Below are positions 1-10,746 of a stretch of 64,000 nt of DNA, piece after piece (position 1 is the first letter of the stretch; every line of letters begins with the position of its first letter). The position numbers and the translations under genes were made by a program. The notes beneath the pieces are model-generated. The model worked only from the letters and a program-made list of their open reading frames with translations. It searched no databases and was not told the origin of the DNA. Location of the stretch: positions 186,001 to 250,000 of the forward strand of contig JAAFAI010000003.1 in NCBI GenBank assembly GCA_018222405.1, given 5' to 3'. The DNA is from Gammaproteobacteria bacterium (GTDB lineage: Bacteria > Pseudomonadota > Gammaproteobacteria > Enterobacterales > Alteromonadaceae).

Positions 1-69
1 TATAGTTCAGCTTTTCGCGCTGTAGAGAGAGGCAAGCCTATGACTGGCTATCGGCAAGTGGTTGCCGTC

Positions 70-969
70 TCAGGCTGCCTGGTAAGTGTCCTTGCCGTCT
101 TCTTTTGCTTCGTAAAGGGCTTTATCGGCACGGTCGAATAAGTCGCTCATACTGTCGTTTTCGCGCAGTAATGAGCCGCCTATGCTACAAGTAACATGAT
201 GCGCTTTGAGCAGCGGGTGGGCGTGCATGGCGTCGTGGATCCTGCCTGCAATAGCTGATAATTCCCGCGGGCAGCTGACATCCAGCAAACAGCAAAACTC
301 GTCACCACCAAAGCGATACGCTTCTTCATGTCCACGAATAGTGTCGCTTAGCACAGATGCAGTGGTCATAAGCACTTCGTCTCCCTGTTGGTGACCGTGC
401 TTATCGTTGACCTGCTTGAAGTTATCCAAATCCACCACCAACAGGCCAAACGACTGGCCGTTGCGAGTGTGGCGGTTAATTAGCCGTTGTGCTGCTTCAT
501 TAAAACCATTACGGTTGCCCAGATTGGTCAGTGGATCCTTGGTGGCCATAAGGCGTAACCGCTGAAACTCCATGACGTGGATGAGCGGCCGGGTAAACAG
601 CTGATGCAATGTGGCCAGCAAACGGCGCTGAGACGGTGACAAATTTTCGTCAAAAATATAGCGCACGAACGCGGCGTGTTTGCCCTGGTCCAGGCGAACC
701 GCACTGACCGGCAGACTCACCGAAAATTCGCTGCTAAGCAGACCGGCATTCAATGTTTTGTCAAACTCTGACATATCGATGCCTACCAGAGGCAAGTATC
801 TGTTTACCTGTGTAAAATAGAGTGAAACCAGTGTATATATTTCAATCGTTGAGGTTAGTTGGTTGAGCACGGTATTGACCTGTTCGCTGGTCAGAACTTC
901 AGGCTCAGCACCGCCAAGAAAGCCGCTTTCTGTTGTAGCGTGTTCAAATTGAATCATTGAAATATCCAA
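70..969 (-). CDS. GGDEF-domain diguanylate cyclase
   Basis: This protein of 299 residues has a GGDEF domain at about residues 143-299 that should make cyclic di-GMP from two GTP. The signature GGDEF is intact at 221-225 and is preceded by the typical DPLTNLGNR entry (145-153). The first 140 residues have no membrane segment and may be a GAF-like sensor, which I cannot name with certainty. The inhibitory I-site, usually RxxD five residues before GGDEF, reads RGHE (212-215), so product inhibition may be weakened. I chose the TTG start at 969 because AAGGGG lies 6 bases upstream; an internal ATG at 957 would sit 18 bases from it. The gene diverges from the antiporter at 1127. No EAL domain is present. 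Confidence 0.9.
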   Translation of the reverse strand: MDISMIQFEHATTESGFLGGAEPEVLTSEQVNTVLNQLTSTIEIYTLVSLYFTQVNRYLPLVGIDMSEFDKTLNAGLLSSEFSVSLPVSAVRLDQGKHAAFVRYIFDENLSPSQRRLLATLHQLFTRPLIHVMEFQRLRLMATKDPLTNLGNRNGFNEAAQRLINRHTRNGQSFGLLVVDLDNFKQVNDKHGHQQGDEVLMTTASVLSDTIRGHEEAYRFGGDEFCCLLDVSCPRELSAIAGRIHDAMHAHPLLKAHHVTCSIGGSLLRENDSMSDLFDRADKALYEAKEDGKDTYQAA

Positions 970-1126
970 GTGCTGCCCCTTGACTCAACGTCTGGCACCC
1001 ACTTCACTTTAAGGATGACAAAAATATGTCGTTTCTTGTGAAAATGTGTGCTTTGATTAGACTTAATGGTATCGTTGCCATTAACTAAGCAAAACACATG
1101 CCCAAAATGCGTTACGGGGAATTTAG

Positions 1127-3103
1127 GTGGTAGAACACGGTTTCGTTCAGATTGTACTGTTAATGCTTTTAGCAGTGGTGAGTGTGGCTTTATTTAAACG
1201 GATCCATTTGCCGCCCATTCTCGCTTATTTATTTGCTGGTATTATTGCCGGCCCCAGTGGTTTTGCCCTTTATTCTCATCCTGAAGACATGCATCTGGCA
1301 GCAGAAGTCGGCATTGTCTTTCTGTTGTTTTCCCTTGGTCTTGAATTTTCACTGCCTAAACTGATGGCAATGCGTTCGCTGGTATTTGGCGCCGGGCTGA
1401 TGCAGATGGTGCTGACCACCGTGCTGGGCTCAGTAGCGGTATGGATGCTGGTGGATACCAGCTTGTCGGCGGCCATCGTGATTGGCGGCATGCTAGCGCT
1501 CAGTTCCACCGCTATTGTTATCAAGCAGGTGACTGAGATGGGCATATTAAATAATGTCCGCACGCAACTGGCGGTTAGCATCCTGTTGTTTCAGGACCTC
1601 GCCGTGGTGCCCTTTCTGATAGTTATTCCGCTGCTATCCGGTGAAAGCGAAACCAGTCTGGCCATGGCGCTGGCCCTGGCGCTGATAAAAGGCGTACTGG
1701 TAGTAGGTATGCTAATGTCAGTGGGCAAATGGGTGCTGCCCTGGGTGTTCAGGGAAGTGGCGCGTACCCGCACCGATGAGCTGTTTGTGCTGAGTACCAT
1801 TCTGGTAGCGTTACTGGCAGGCGGCCTTACCTATGCCTTTGGTTTGTCCATGGCGTTGGGCGCTTTCCTGGCCGGCATGATGCTTGGTGAAAGCCAGTAC
1901 AAATACCAACTGGAAGCCGATATCCGACCTTTTCGTGACATCCTGATGGGACTGTTTTTCGTGACCGTGGGAATGCAGTTGGAGCTCTCAGTGCTGATGA
2001 GTTACGGCCACTGGATTGTGCTTGGCGTTATTCTGCTGATGGTTACCAAGGTGGTGCTGGTGCGTCTGTCTGCCAGCGTGTTTTCTATTTCTTCTATTGA
2101 TGGCTGGTCGGCCGGGTTAAAGCTTTGTCAGGTGGGAGAGTTCAGTTTTGTTATCGCCGCTCTGGCTAACAGTCATTCGGTTATCAGCCCCACTCAGTCA
2201 TCGATTCTGATTTCCATGGGGGTCATTAGTATGGCTGTGACACCCTGGTTAGTTGAGCACAGCCTTGAATTAGCCCAGCGTTTAAGCCCAGTATCACACC
2301 ATAATATTGAGCCGGAAGTTCCTGAGATTGATGTAAGCGGTATGCGGGATCATGTGATTATCTGTGGTTTTGGCCGGGTAGGGCAATCGGTGGCCAGAAT
2401 GCTCAGCATGGAAGATGTACCTTATCTGGTTATTGATGTTGATCCTATCCGGGTCTTTGAGAGCCGCAGTGCCGGTGAGCACGTAATTTATGGCGATGCC
2501 ACACAAAAAGACCTGCTGCACAGCGCGCGGTTAGAACAGGCCAAACTGGTTTTGGTCACTTTTTCTGAGGCAGAAAATGCCAAGCTGGTGATCAATGCCG
2601 CCCGTCAGGTAAAAGATGATGTTGATGTGATGGTACGAACGCCGCGGGATGTGGAACTTGAAGCGCTCTATAGCGCCGGGGCAAGTCAGGTAGTGCCGGA
2701 ACTTCAGGAGGGCAGCCTGATGCTCATTTCGCAGGTGATGCATTACGCGGGGGTACCGATGTCAAAAATTCTCAAGCGTGTGCGTGAGGAACGCAAGGGG
2801 CGATACGATCACCTGCACGGTTTCTATCCCGGCGAGACTACCGAAATCAGCTATAACACTGCCGATAAACTGGAGTTTATTCATGCCATTGCGCTGGGTA
2901 CCGACGCGTTTGCGGTAAATAAACAATTGCATGAACTGACCGCGATGATTGATAAGGTCAAAATTAAATCGGTGCGGCGAGCCGGTCAGGAATTTACTGC
3001 CGAGGATTTTCAGGAGCGCTTAACACCGGGTGATATTCTGGTGATTGCAGGCAAGCCAAGACGTATTGAACGCGCCGAGCGATACCTTCTGGATGGTTAT
3101 TGA
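1127..3103 (+). CDS. KefB/KefC-type potassium/proton antiporter (CPA2 family)
   Basis: This 658-residue inner-membrane protein has about 12-13 hydrophobic segments in residues 1-390 (Na/H exchanger fold). An RCK_N (TrkA-N) domain follows, with the Rossmann motif GFGRVGQS near residue 410, and then a TrkA_C-like C-terminal domain at about 575-658. The conserved QVGEFSFV segment of KefB/KefC/YbaL is present. It should couple K+ or another monovalent cation to proton exchange, gated by a nucleotide on the RCK domain. It begins at GTG 1127, with GGGGA six bases upstream; the ATG at 1098 is out of frame. The extended C-terminus makes it longer than E. coli KefB/C (about 600-620 residues). I cannot say which cation it carries. 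Confidence 0.9.
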   Translation: MVEHGFVQIVLLMLLAVVSVALFKRIHLPPILAYLFAGIIAGPSGFALYSHPEDMHLAAEVGIVFLLFSLGLEFSLPKLMAMRSLVFGAGLMQMVLTTVLGSVAVWMLVDTSLSAAIVIGGMLALSSTAIVIKQVTEMGILNNVRTQLAVSILLFQDLAVVPFLIVIPLLSGESETSLAMALALALIKGVLVVGMLMSVGKWVLPWVFREVARTRTDELFVLSTILVALLAGGLTYAFGLSMALGAFLAGMMLGESQYKYQLEADIRPFRDILMGLFFVTVGMQLELSVLMSYGHWIVLGVILLMVTKVVLVRLSASVFSISSIDGWSAGLKLCQVGEFSFVIAALANSHSVISPTQSSILISMGVISMAVTPWLVEHSLELAQRLSPVSHHNIEPEVPEIDVSGMRDHVIICGFGRVGQSVARMLSMEDVPYLVIDVDPIRVFESRSAGEHVIYGDATQKDLLHSARLEQAKLVLVTFSEAENAKLVINAARQVKDDVDVMVRTPRDVELEALYSAGASQVVPELQEGSLMLISQVMHYAGVPMSKILKRVREERKGRYDHLHGFYPGETTEISYNTADKLEFIHAIALGTDAFAVNKQLHELTAMIDKVKIKSVRRAGQEFTAEDFQERLTPGDILVIAGKPRRIERAERYLLDGY

Positions 3104-3117
3104 AGTGCGTTAACAGC

Positions 3118-3618
3118 TCAGAAATTAATGGTTACATCACCGGTGGTGGAATCATAATCAACCGTTAAAGAGGGGTTGCTTACCAATGAGTAGGTGCAGG
3201 TGAAATTGTTATTGTACTGCGCCTCGTATAGCGCGCTGTCGTTGGTTGCAACGCTTGCATCTCTGGTATTGAGCACCGCACGCCATACATCCAGACAATC
3301 GTTGTCGCTATTGAGCGTTAAGCTGGTGCCCCGGGTATCTGCCGGAAAGCCATTGGCATTTACGCTGAGATCACCACCTACCGCCGGATCGGCGATGGCA
3401 ATAAAATCCTGCTGAGCCTCGTTGTTTCCCGCCACTTGCCACTTGAGGTGAATAAATTCGACTCCGGACTTAAACGCGCTGGCGGTTGAACGAAATGTCG
3501 CCTGGCTGGCATCACCGGAAAAATCAATAAACTTTGGCAGGGCAACTACCGACAATACGCCAATTAGCACGACAACAATAATCAGTTCGATTAACGTAAA
3601 ACCCGATGACTTTCGCAT
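3118..3618 (-). CDS. type IV pilin-like / pseudopilin protein
   Basis: The protein of about 166 residues begins MRKSSG followed by FTLIELIIVVVLIGVL, a class III prepilin signal. Prepilin peptidase would cleave after Gly6, and Glu5 of the mature protein is present. The N-terminal hydrophobic helix is followed by a globular domain with two cysteines (in NDCLDVW and FTCTYS), as in MSHA-type pilins. I set the start at ATG 3618 because AAGGAG (3626-3631) lies 7 bases upstream; an in-frame upstream start at 3666 would put the cleavage site 22 residues in. It is an orphan: no pilus assembly genes are nearby. It converges on the antiporter gene with 14 bases between. It could be a minor MSHA or type IV pilin. 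Confidence 0.85.
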   Translation of the reverse strand: MRKSSGFTLIELIIVVVLIGVLSVVALPKFIDFSGDASQATFRSTASAFKSGVEFIHLKWQVAGNNEAQQDFIAIADPAVGGDLSVNANGFPADTRGTSLTLNSDNDCLDVWRAVLNTRDASVATNDSALYEAQYNNNFTCTYSLVSNPSLTVDYDSTTGDVTINF

Positions 3619-3798
3619 ACAACAACTCCTTGTAACAGCTTGCAACGCGATAAAATCCGTCTGCAAAGATATTCTATAGTTGCTTGGTTGGCAAGAATTC
3701 TGGCCTATTATTCAGGAGGTTAGCGTTGGGTTACGGCGTTTTTCTGAAAGTCTTGCACAATAGGTATGATGTGAGTGGTTTGGGGGCACTAATAAACT

Positions 3799-3832
3799 AA
3801 CACCAGCATTTTACTGCTGGTGTTTTTATTTT
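3799..3832. terminator. intrinsic terminator hairpin
   Basis: A perfect 10-bp stem AACACCAGCA (3799-3808) and TGCTGGTGTT (3815-3824) with a 6-base loop is followed on the plus strand by a T-rich run (3823-3832). On the minus strand it sits 18 bases after the stop of the gene at 3842 and is preceded by an A-run, so it may act in both directions. The better U-tract is on the plus strand, where no plus-strand gene precedes it closely. Confidence 0.8.
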
Positions 3833-3841
3833 GAGGGGGAA

Positions 3842-4075
3842 TCACGCAACCCGGTCGTCTTCCAGATCTTTAAATTGTTTCTTCAGGTCGTAGCCAGGGT
3901 CGGTAACAATTTTTTCTAAGGTGACAATACGAGCTTTGAGCGCTTCAACTTCTTTTTCCAGCTCGTTAGTTTTGTCACTATCAGCGTTATTATTTTTTGC
4001 CTTATGTTTGGATGTGGAAATAATGGTGCCGGCTAAAATGGCAACGATCACAACTACTGCAGTCCAAAAGCTCAT
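3842..4075 (-). CDS. PspB-like small membrane protein with coiled coil
   Basis: This 77-residue protein has one N-terminal membrane helix (about residues 3-21, rich in V, I and A), then a charged linker and a heptad-like coiled coil (about 38-60). The layout, and the segment LKARIVTLEKIV followed by an acidic tail, resemble phage-shock protein B. PspB is an inner-membrane partner of PspC and PspA in envelope stress. No pspA or pspC is nearby, so the resemblance may be architectural only. AAGGGA seven bases before the ATG supports the start. A terminator lies just after the stop. Confidence 0.65.
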   Translation of the reverse strand: MSFWTAVVVIVAILAGTIISTSKHKAKNNNADSDKTNELEKEVEALKARIVTLEKIVTDPGYDLKKQFKDLEDDRVA

Positions 4076-4282
4076 AATATTTTCCCTTCGTTAATCAGTT
4101 TCGTATAATCAGGCGCTTCACGTCGCATTGACCGGGCCAGTATATCGGTGCTGGTGATGCGACGACTAGCATCGTTTGGGAATAGTATAGCAAGTACTTC
4201 GCCAGAAACTTAAAGTTATTTAAAAACATATAGTTATGCTGTTTTTGTGGTGGGGGGATTATAATGGGTATCGCTATTTTGA

Positions 4283-4908
<626 letters not shown>

Positions 4909-5013
4909 ATTAATCTCCATGATTATTAGTGGGTTGCATTATTTGTCTTCTTCCAACCCGGCGATTACCTTGTTCACTCTAATAGACATATATGAAGGTG
5001 ATATGACAAAAGA

Positions 5014-6288
5014 TCAAGTGCCTTTCATTAACAGTGTTAACGTTTCTGCTACGTAGCGTACCTGATCTACAAAAGTAACGGCCTGTGCACCATTAGCGAA
5101 TCCCGCACGGGTGGCTGAATAGTCAGTCTGTAACAGGGGTAACTGTTGTTTTACATCCACCCATAAATCCGGGTTTGCACCAGCCTGGACGGTGAGTTGC
5201 CTGGCATCGTCGATATGCTCTGCGCCCAGATAATAGGCGGCCAGAATAAACCAGGTGCGGTCAGTGCCCTGGATCCTGGCGGGTAATTGCGCTTGCAATG
5301 TGTCCAGTTTGCGGCCTATCTGTGCCAGTCTTATGGCTGGTTTGTCGCTTTCTTTTGCTTGTTCATGTTGCGCTGCCTGCCAGTCGTTGAGGAGATAATC
5401 GATAGCTGCGATATAAGAGCCGTCCAGTGTACTTTGGACCCCTTCAGCAGCCTGCTGTATGGCCGGGTAGCGGGTATTGATATGCTCAACCAGTTCTCTG
5501 GGGGCGGGTTTCACCAACATTTTTGCCGGTTCATGTAGCTCATCTTTTAGCACTGCAAGCGAGCCATTGGTAAGGCTTAAGTGAGTGAATTCATATAACG
5601 CACTGAGCAACGCTGTATCCTCTAAACGCACCAGCCATTGCTTGGATAGGGTGGCATCAGGCAGTACTCGTTCGTTTAAGGATGGAAAATGCCCCTTGAG
5701 CACAGCACTCCACGTGTTGGGTAGAATGGTGCAGAATTCGGCCTGGCTGAGCATCTCAGTTAATAGCGTTACGCTATCGGCACTTTCAGATTGTTGCCAG
5801 ACGATACCGGTAATGGCCGTTACTGTATCCTGTAAGTAAGGTAGTACCTGTCGTTGTTGTGGCTCTGTCGTCGAACAAGGGCTGGCTTTATTCTCTGGCC
5901 CTATCTCAACCAGCGTTGTAGTAAACAATACCGGCCCGTAGGCCAACTCATGCTTAAGCGCAGCATGGCTAAAACGAGGCGCTGCTACATGGATAATGTT
6001 ATGGGTAAGTGCCTGATAAAGCTTTGCCTCGCTGTAAAACGGCACAACCTGGAGGGTGACGCCCAGATAGTCAGCCAGACCACGGGCATAGCCGTAATCA
6101 AAGCCAGTCGGGCCGTCACCGGTCAGATGGTAATGGTGCCTGTCATTAATCAGGCCAACCTTCAAAATCCGCTCCTCAAGAACGGTACTGAGCGTGGACC
6201 GGGGTTGGGCACTGGCAGGTAACACCCAGCTTAACGTGATTGCGACCAGAAGAACTTTGCCTGATAAGTGGTGAAGTAGGGAATTCAT
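5014..6288 (-). CDS. MltF-like periplasmic protein lacking the transglycosylase catalytic segment
   Basis: Position (between tadA and purL) and sequence identify a relative of membrane-bound lytic transglycosylase F. A signal peptide (residues 1-27, cleavage after ASA) is followed by a solute-binding-protein-like domain (about 35-255). The last 80 residues (344-424) match the MltF C-terminus, with WFILAAYYLGAEHIDDA and NPDLWVDVKQQLPLL. The middle of the catalytic domain is different: where MltF has the catalytic Glu in YQESHW, followed by a GVRGMM-type motif, this protein reads AAIDYLLNDWQAAQ (294-307) and then runs on without any GLMQ-like segment. At 424 residues it is also shorter than E. 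coli MltF (518). I infer a periplasmic pseudoenzyme that may keep a ligand- or peptidoglycan-binding role. The reading frame is intact. Confidence 0.8.
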   Translation of the reverse strand: MNSLLHHLSGKVLLVAITLSWVLPASAQPRSTLSTVLEERILKVGLINDRHHYHLTGDGPTGFDYGYARGLADYLGVTLQVVPFYSEAKLYQALTHNIIHVAAPRFSHAALKHELAYGPVLFTTTLVEIGPENKASPCSTTEPQQRQVLPYLQDTVTAITGIVWQQSESADSVTLLTEMLSQAEFCTILPNTWSAVLKGHFPSLNERVLPDATLSKQWLVRLEDTALLSALYEFTHLSLTNGSLAVLKDELHEPAKMLVKPAPRELVEHINTRYPAIQQAAEGVQSTLDGSYIAAIDYLLNDWQAAQHEQAKESDKPAIRLAQIGRKLDTLQAQLPARIQGTDRTWFILAAYYLGAEHIDDARQLTVQAGANPDLWVDVKQQLPLLQTDYSATRAGFANGAQAVTFVDQVRYVAETLTLLMKGT

Positions 6289-6375
6289 TATTATTCTTTA
6301 TTACTGCTGTTAGTGCTAAAACCACAGGATCGGGTTATTTGGGTAAAAAAATTACGGTTGAATAACCCTTGCTGG

Positions 6376-6404
6376 TTATCAAGCCGCCGCTTTTCCACTA
6401 TAAT
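6376..6404 (+). promoter_or_regulatory. sigma70-type promoter for purL
   Basis: A perfect -10 TATAAT (6399-6404) lies 17 bases after a -35 TTATCA (6376-6381). It is about 84 bases upstream of the purL ATG. I see no clear PurR operator in the leader. Confidence 0.6.
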
Positions 6405-6487
6405 CCGCGCCAAACAAGTTCACAACCAGGACCGACGGCAGATTGGCGTTTTCTACCCGGCGGTTCTCACAAATTAGGTAGCAAACT

Positions 6488-9400
6488 ATGTTGGTCCTAC
6501 GTGGCGCTCCGGCGTTATCTGACTTCCGCACAGCTAAATTAATCCAACGACTGCAGCAATCCGGTGTCGACGTTACTCACCTTTACAGCGAATATGTTCA
6601 TTTAGTGGATACGCAACAGGCGTTATCTGAAGAACAATTATCGGTGTTGGATAAATTGTTAACCTATGGACCGAAGCAGGCACAGGAAGCAGCCACCGGC
6701 GAATGTTTTTTCGTTACTCCCCGTCCCGGCACTATTTCACCGTGGTCTAGTAAAGCCACAGATATTGCTCATAACTGCGGATTAACTGCGATTGCCCGTG
6801 TTGAACGTGGTTGTGCTTTTTATGTGACAGCGGCGCAGCCGTTAACAGGTGAACAGCGTAAACTGGTAGCCGCAGCGCTTCATGACCGTATGACCGAAAG
6901 CGTATTTGCTGCGCCAGAGGAAGCGTCGGTGCTGTTTGATAAGCATCAGCCCCGGGAATTCAGCTCGGTGGATATTTTAGGCGCGGGTAAAGACGCGCTG
7001 GTTTCAGCTAACCAAACGCTGGGCCTGGCTCTGGCCGATGACGAAATTGACTACCTGTTCGATAACTTTGTGAAGTTGGGTCGTAATCCTAACGATATCG
7101 AGCTGTATATGTTTGCTCAGGCTAACTCTGAGCACTGTCGCCATAAAATCTTTAATGCCGACTGGACTATTGATGGCGAGGTGCAGCCTAAGTCGTTATT
7201 CAAAATGATCAAGAACACCTTCGAACTGTGTCCGGAATATGTGTTTTCTGCCTATAAAGATAACGCGGCGGTAATGGAAGGCTGGCAGGCTGGCCGATTT
7301 TTCCCTGAGCCGCAGTCTCATGAGTATACGTATCACCACGAAGATATCGCTATCCTGATGAAGGTAGAAACCCACAACCATCCCACTGCAATTTCACCAT
7401 TCCCTGGTGCTGCAACGGGTTCTGGTGGTGAAATTCGTGACGAAGGTGCTACCGGTCGTGGTTCTAAACCTAAAGCCGGTCTGGTTGGTTTTACCGTGTC
7501 GAACCTGAAACTGCCTGATGCAGTGCGTCCGTGGGAAGTCGATTATGGCAAACCAGCCCGCATTGTCAGCGCGCTGGACATTATGATCGATGGACCACTT
7601 GGTGGTGCCGCGTTCAACAACGAGTTTGGCCGTCCTAACCTGTTAGGGTATTTCCGTACCTACGAGCAGGAAGTAAACAGTTTTAACGGCACCGAAGTAC
7701 GTGGCTATCACAAACCGATTATGCTGGCCGGTGGTTTAGGTAACATTCGTCAGGATCACGTTGAAAAAGGTGAAATTACGGTTGGCGCTAAACTGATCGT
7801 GCTTGGCGGCCCGGCAATGAACATCGGCCTGGGCGGCGGTGCAGCTTCATCCATGGCTTCAGGGCAGTCCAGTGAAGATCTCGATTTTGCCTCGGTACAA
7901 CGGGATAACCCGGAAATGGAACGCCGCTGTCAGGAAGTTATCGATGCCTGCTGGCAGTTAGGTGAAGACAACCCTATTCAGTTTATCCACGATGTGGGCG
8001 CTGGGGGCTTATCCAACGCCATGCCGGAACTGGTCAACGACGGTGGTCGCGGCGGTCGCTTTGAACTGCGTAAAGTATTGTCAGACGAGCCGGGCATGTC
8101 GCCACTGGAAATTTGGTGTAATGAATCCCAGGAACGTTACGTCATGTCGGTAGCCCCGGATAAACTGGCGGTGTTCGAAGCTATTTGTAAGCGGGAACGC
8201 GCGCCTTTTGCGGTAATTGGTGAAGCTACAGAAGAGCAACACCTGTTATTGAACGACGAGCATTTTGATAATCAGCCTATCGATTTACCGCTGGAAGTTT
8301 TATTAGGCAAGCCACCTAAAATGCATCGTGATGTGGCCAGCGCCACACACAGTTCTGCTGAACTGGATTGCAGCGAGATCAGCGTTGCCGATGCCGCTGA
8401 GCGGCTGCTGCGCTTACCGGCCATTGCCGAAAAGACTTTCCTTATTACCATTGGCGATCGCAGCGTAACCGGTTTGGTAAGCCGTGATCAGATGGTTGGC
8501 CCGTGGCAGGTACCGGTTGCCGACGTTGCCGTAACGGCCTCGGCATTTGATACCTATCATGGTGAAGCAATGGCGATGGGTGAACGTACGCCAGTTGCCT
8601 TGCTCGATTACGCTGCTTCTGCGCGACTGGCAGTAGGTGAATCAATTACCAATATCGCTGCCGCCCACATTGGCGACATGAAACGCATTAAATTGTCGGC
8701 TAACTGGATGGCTGCAGCCGGACACCCGGGTGAAGACGCGGGCTTGTACGAAGCGGTAAAAGCGGTAGGTGAAGAATTATGTCCGGCACTGGGCCTGACC
8801 ATTCCGGTGGGCAAAGACTCTATGTCGATGAAAACCGCCTGGCAGGACAACGGTGAAGATAAGTCGGTTACAGCGCCGTTGTCACTGGTGATCACCGCCT
8901 TTGGTGCGGCGACCGATATTCGTAAAACGGTAACCCCTCAACTGCGCACCGACAAAGGCGAGACAGCCTTATTGCTGGTGGACTTAGGTGCAGGTAAAAA
9001 CCGTTTAGGCGCCAGCTGTCTGGCTCAGGTCTATAACCAGTTAGGTAAAACGCCGGTTGATCTGGATGCGCCGGAATTACTGCTTAATTTCTTTAACGCC
9101 GTGCAGGCATTACTGGCCGACAATAAACTGCTGGCCTATCACGATCGCTCTGACGGTGGTTTATTTGTAAGCGTAGCGGAAATGGCCTTTGCCGGTAAAA
9201 CCGGTGTGAGTGTAACGCTTGATACGCTGGGCGATGACGACCTGGCGGCGCTCTACAGCGAAGAGCTGGGTGCGGTAATGCAGGTCTCTGCTGACGACGT
9301 TGAAAGTGTTCTTGCAGTCTTCGCAGCAAATGGCCTGGGCGAAATGGTGCATAACGTAGGTACATTAAATACTACTGATACCATCGAATTCACCCGTGGC

Positions 9401-10375
9401 GGCGAAGTTGTGCTTAGCGAAGCCCGAACTACCTACCGAGCCATGTGGGCCGAAACTACACACGCTATGCAGCGTTTGCGGGATAACCCTGCATGCGCAG
9501 ACGAGGAACATGAGGCGAAACAAGACGCTAAAGATCCTGGCCTGCACGCTAAACTGAGTTACGACATCAACGATGATGTGGCTGCACCTTATATTGCCAA
9601 AGGCATTAAGCCACGCATTGCAATCCTGCGTGAGCAGGGCGTTAACTCTCATCTGGAGATGGCGGCAGCCTTTAGCCGGGCCGGATTTACTGCTATCGAT
9701 GTGCATATGAGCGATGTGCTGTCAGGTGCCGTTGCGCTGGAAGATTTCAAAGGCCTGGCGGCCTGTGGTGGCTTCTCTTATGGTGACGTGCTTGGCGCGG
9801 GTGAAGGGTGGGCGAAGTCAATCCTGTTCAATCAGCGTGCCCGTGAACAGTTTGAAGGTTTCTTCCACCGTGACGATACTTTCAGCCTCGGGGTTTGTAA
9901 TGGCTGTCAGATGCTGTCTAACCTTAAATCCCTGATCCCCGGAACGGATCACTGGCCACACTTTGTAACCAATAAGTCAGAGCGCTTTGAAGCACGCGTT
10001 GCCATGGTTGAGGTACAACAGTCCAAATCGGTACTGTTTGCCGATATGGCAGGCTCCAGAATGCCGATTGCTGTTTCTCACGGTGAAGGGCGTGCAGAAT
10101 TCGCCGCGCAAGCAGACTTGCAGTCTGTACAGGACAAAGTGGCATTGCGTTATGTAAATAACTACGGTGAGGTGGCGTCTCAGTACCCGGCTAACCCGAA
10201 TGGTTCACCCATGGGGATCACTGGCCTTACGACCGACGACGGCCGCTGTACTATTATGATGCCGCACCCTGAGCGTGTATTCAGAGCAGTGGCTAACTCA
10301 TGGCGTGCTGATGAGTGGCAGGAAGATTCTCCGTGGATGCGCATTTTCCGCAACGCACGGCGTTTTGTTGATTAA
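6488..10375 (+). CDS. purL: phosphoribosylformylglycinamidine synthase (FGAM synthase)
   Basis: PurL catalyses the fourth step of purine synthesis, turning FGAR, glutamine and ATP into FGAM in the cytoplasm. The single-chain form here has exactly 1295 residues, the same as the E. coli enzyme. The N-terminal domain is followed by the ATP-binding synthetase domains, with conserved [17 protein letters not shown] and the second-half [14 protein letters not shown] segments. A C-terminal class I glutamine amidotransferase domain begins at about residue 1040. Its catalytic triad is visible: Cys1137 in LGVCNGCQM, and His1260 and Glu1262 in MMPHPERVF. The ATG start at 6488 gives a family-typical N-terminus ([11 protein letters not shown]). 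The gene is monocistronic, with its own promoter and a hairpin after it. Confidence 0.98.
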   Translation: MLVLRGAPALSDFRTAKLIQRLQQSGVDVTHLYSEYVHLVDTQQALSEEQLSVLDKLLTYGPKQAQEAATGECFFVTPRPGTISPWSSKATDIAHNCGLTAIARVERGCAFYVTAAQPLTGEQRKLVAAALHDRMTESVFAAPEEASVLFDKHQPREFSSVDILGAGKDALVSANQTLGLALADDEIDYLFDNFVKLGRNPNDIELYMFAQANSEHCRHKIFNADWTIDGEVQPKSLFKMIKNTFELCPEYVFSAYKDNAAVMEGWQAGRFFPEPQSHEYTYHHEDIAILMKVETHNHPTAISPFPGAATGSGGEIRDEGATGRGSKPKAGLVGFTVSNLKLPDAVRPWEVDYGKPARIVSALDIMIDGPLGGAAFNNEFGRPNLLGYFRTYEQEVNSFNGTEVRGYHKPIMLAGGLGNIRQDHVEKGEITVGAKLIVLGGPAMNIGLGGGAASSMASGQSSEDLDFASVQRDNPEMERRCQEVIDACWQLGEDNPIQFIHDVGAGGLSNAMPELVNDGGRGGRFELRKVLSDEPGMSPLEIWCNESQERYVMSVAPDKLAVFEAICKRERAPFAVIGEATEEQHLLLNDEHFDNQPIDLPLEVLLGKPPKMHRDVASATHSSAELDCSEISVADAAERLLRLPAIAEKTFLITIGDRSVTGLVSRDQMVGPWQVPVADVAVTASAFDTYHGEAMAMGERTPVALLDYAASARLAVGESITNIAAAHIGDMKRIKLSANWMAAAGHPGEDAGLYEAVKAVGEELCPALGLTIPVGKDSMSMKTAWQDNGEDKSVTAPLSLVITAFGAATDIRKTVTPQLRTDKGETALLLVDLGAGKNRLGASCLAQVYNQLGKTPVDLDAPELLLNFFNAVQALLADNKLLAYHDRSDGGLFVSVAEMAFAGKTGVSVTLDTLGDDDLAALYSEELGAVMQVSADDVESVLAVFAANGLGEMVHNVGTLNTTDTIEFTRGGEVVLSEARTTYRAMWAETTHAMQRLRDNPACADEEHEAKQDAKDPGLHAKLSYDINDDVAAPYIAKGIKPRIAILREQGVNSHLEMAAAFSRAGFTAIDVHMSDVLSGAVALEDFKGLAACGGFSYGDVLGAGEGWAKSILFNQRAREQFEGFFHRDDTFSLGVCNGCQMLSNLKSLIPGTDHWPHFVTNKSERFEARVAMVEVQQSKSVLFADMAGSRMPIAVSHGEGRAEFAAQADLQSVQDKVALRYVNNYGEVASQYPANPNGSPMGITGLTTDDGRCTIMMPHPERVFRAVANSWRADEWQEDSPWMRIFRNARRFVD

Positions 10376-10390
10376 TTTCAAAAAAATGAC

Positions 10391-10425
10391 GGCAAGGTGT
10401 CAAATAATTGTCCTGACACCTTGCC
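10391..10425. terminator. hairpin after purL, with minus-strand U-tract
   Basis: A 12-bp perfect stem GGCAAGGTGTCA (10391-10402) and TGACACCTTGCC (10414-10425) encloses an 11-base loop. On the plus strand it lies 16 bases after the purL stop but has no real U-run after it. On the minus strand it is followed by a run of seven T. It can therefore stop leftward transcription from smrA and protect the purL 3' end. Confidence 0.7.
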
Positions 10426-10554
10426 AGCGCCCTTCTACTGCATTAAAGTAGTGCAAGCAGTATGGAATGCTGTGTGGTTACAAGGACTTGTAGGGGATGG
10501 GTTAACATCGCTGTGCTCAGTTTTACAGTGGTCTAGAAATAATAAGAGACGAAT

Positions 10555-10692
10555 ATGAATCGTTCTTCAAAAGGTTTCGGCTTAACCGGCGTGGCTGTTG
10601 CAGTGCTGCTTATGATCGTTACAGCAGCGTTTGGAACCTCCGCCCAGTCAGCTGTATTATCTACCGAAGTTCAACAAATCACTTCTAAATAA
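10555..10692 (+). CDS. putative small exported or membrane peptide, 45 aa
   Basis: A 45-codon ORF between purL and smrA starts at ATG 10555 with a purine-rich AAGAGA a few bases upstream. The product begins MNRSSKGFGLTGVAVAVLLM, with one hydrophobic stretch at about residues 9-27 and an alanine-rich end that could be a signal-peptidase site (TSAQSA). The rest is short and polar. It is either a single-pass membrane peptide or a secreted peptide of about 13-15 residues after cleavage. I do not recognise a family. A hairpin at 10712-10746 would terminate its transcript, which supports it being a separate small gene. Confidence 0.5.
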   Translation: MNRSSKGFGLTGVAVAVLLMIVTAAFGTSAQSAVLSTEVQQITSK

Positions 10693-10711
10693 TTAATAAA
10701 ATTAATTAGTT

Positions 10712-10746
10712 AACGATAACTATGTCATTTATGGCAGGTTATCGTT
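10712..10746. terminator. likely bidirectional terminator
   Basis: A 9-bp stem AACGATAAC (10712-10720) and GTTATCGTT (10738-10746) has a 17-base loop. Plus-strand sequence after it is TTGCCTGTTTTT; minus-strand sequence is also T-rich. It lies between the small ORF ending at 10692 and the end of smrA, whose stop codon is inside the stem. Confidence 0.5.
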
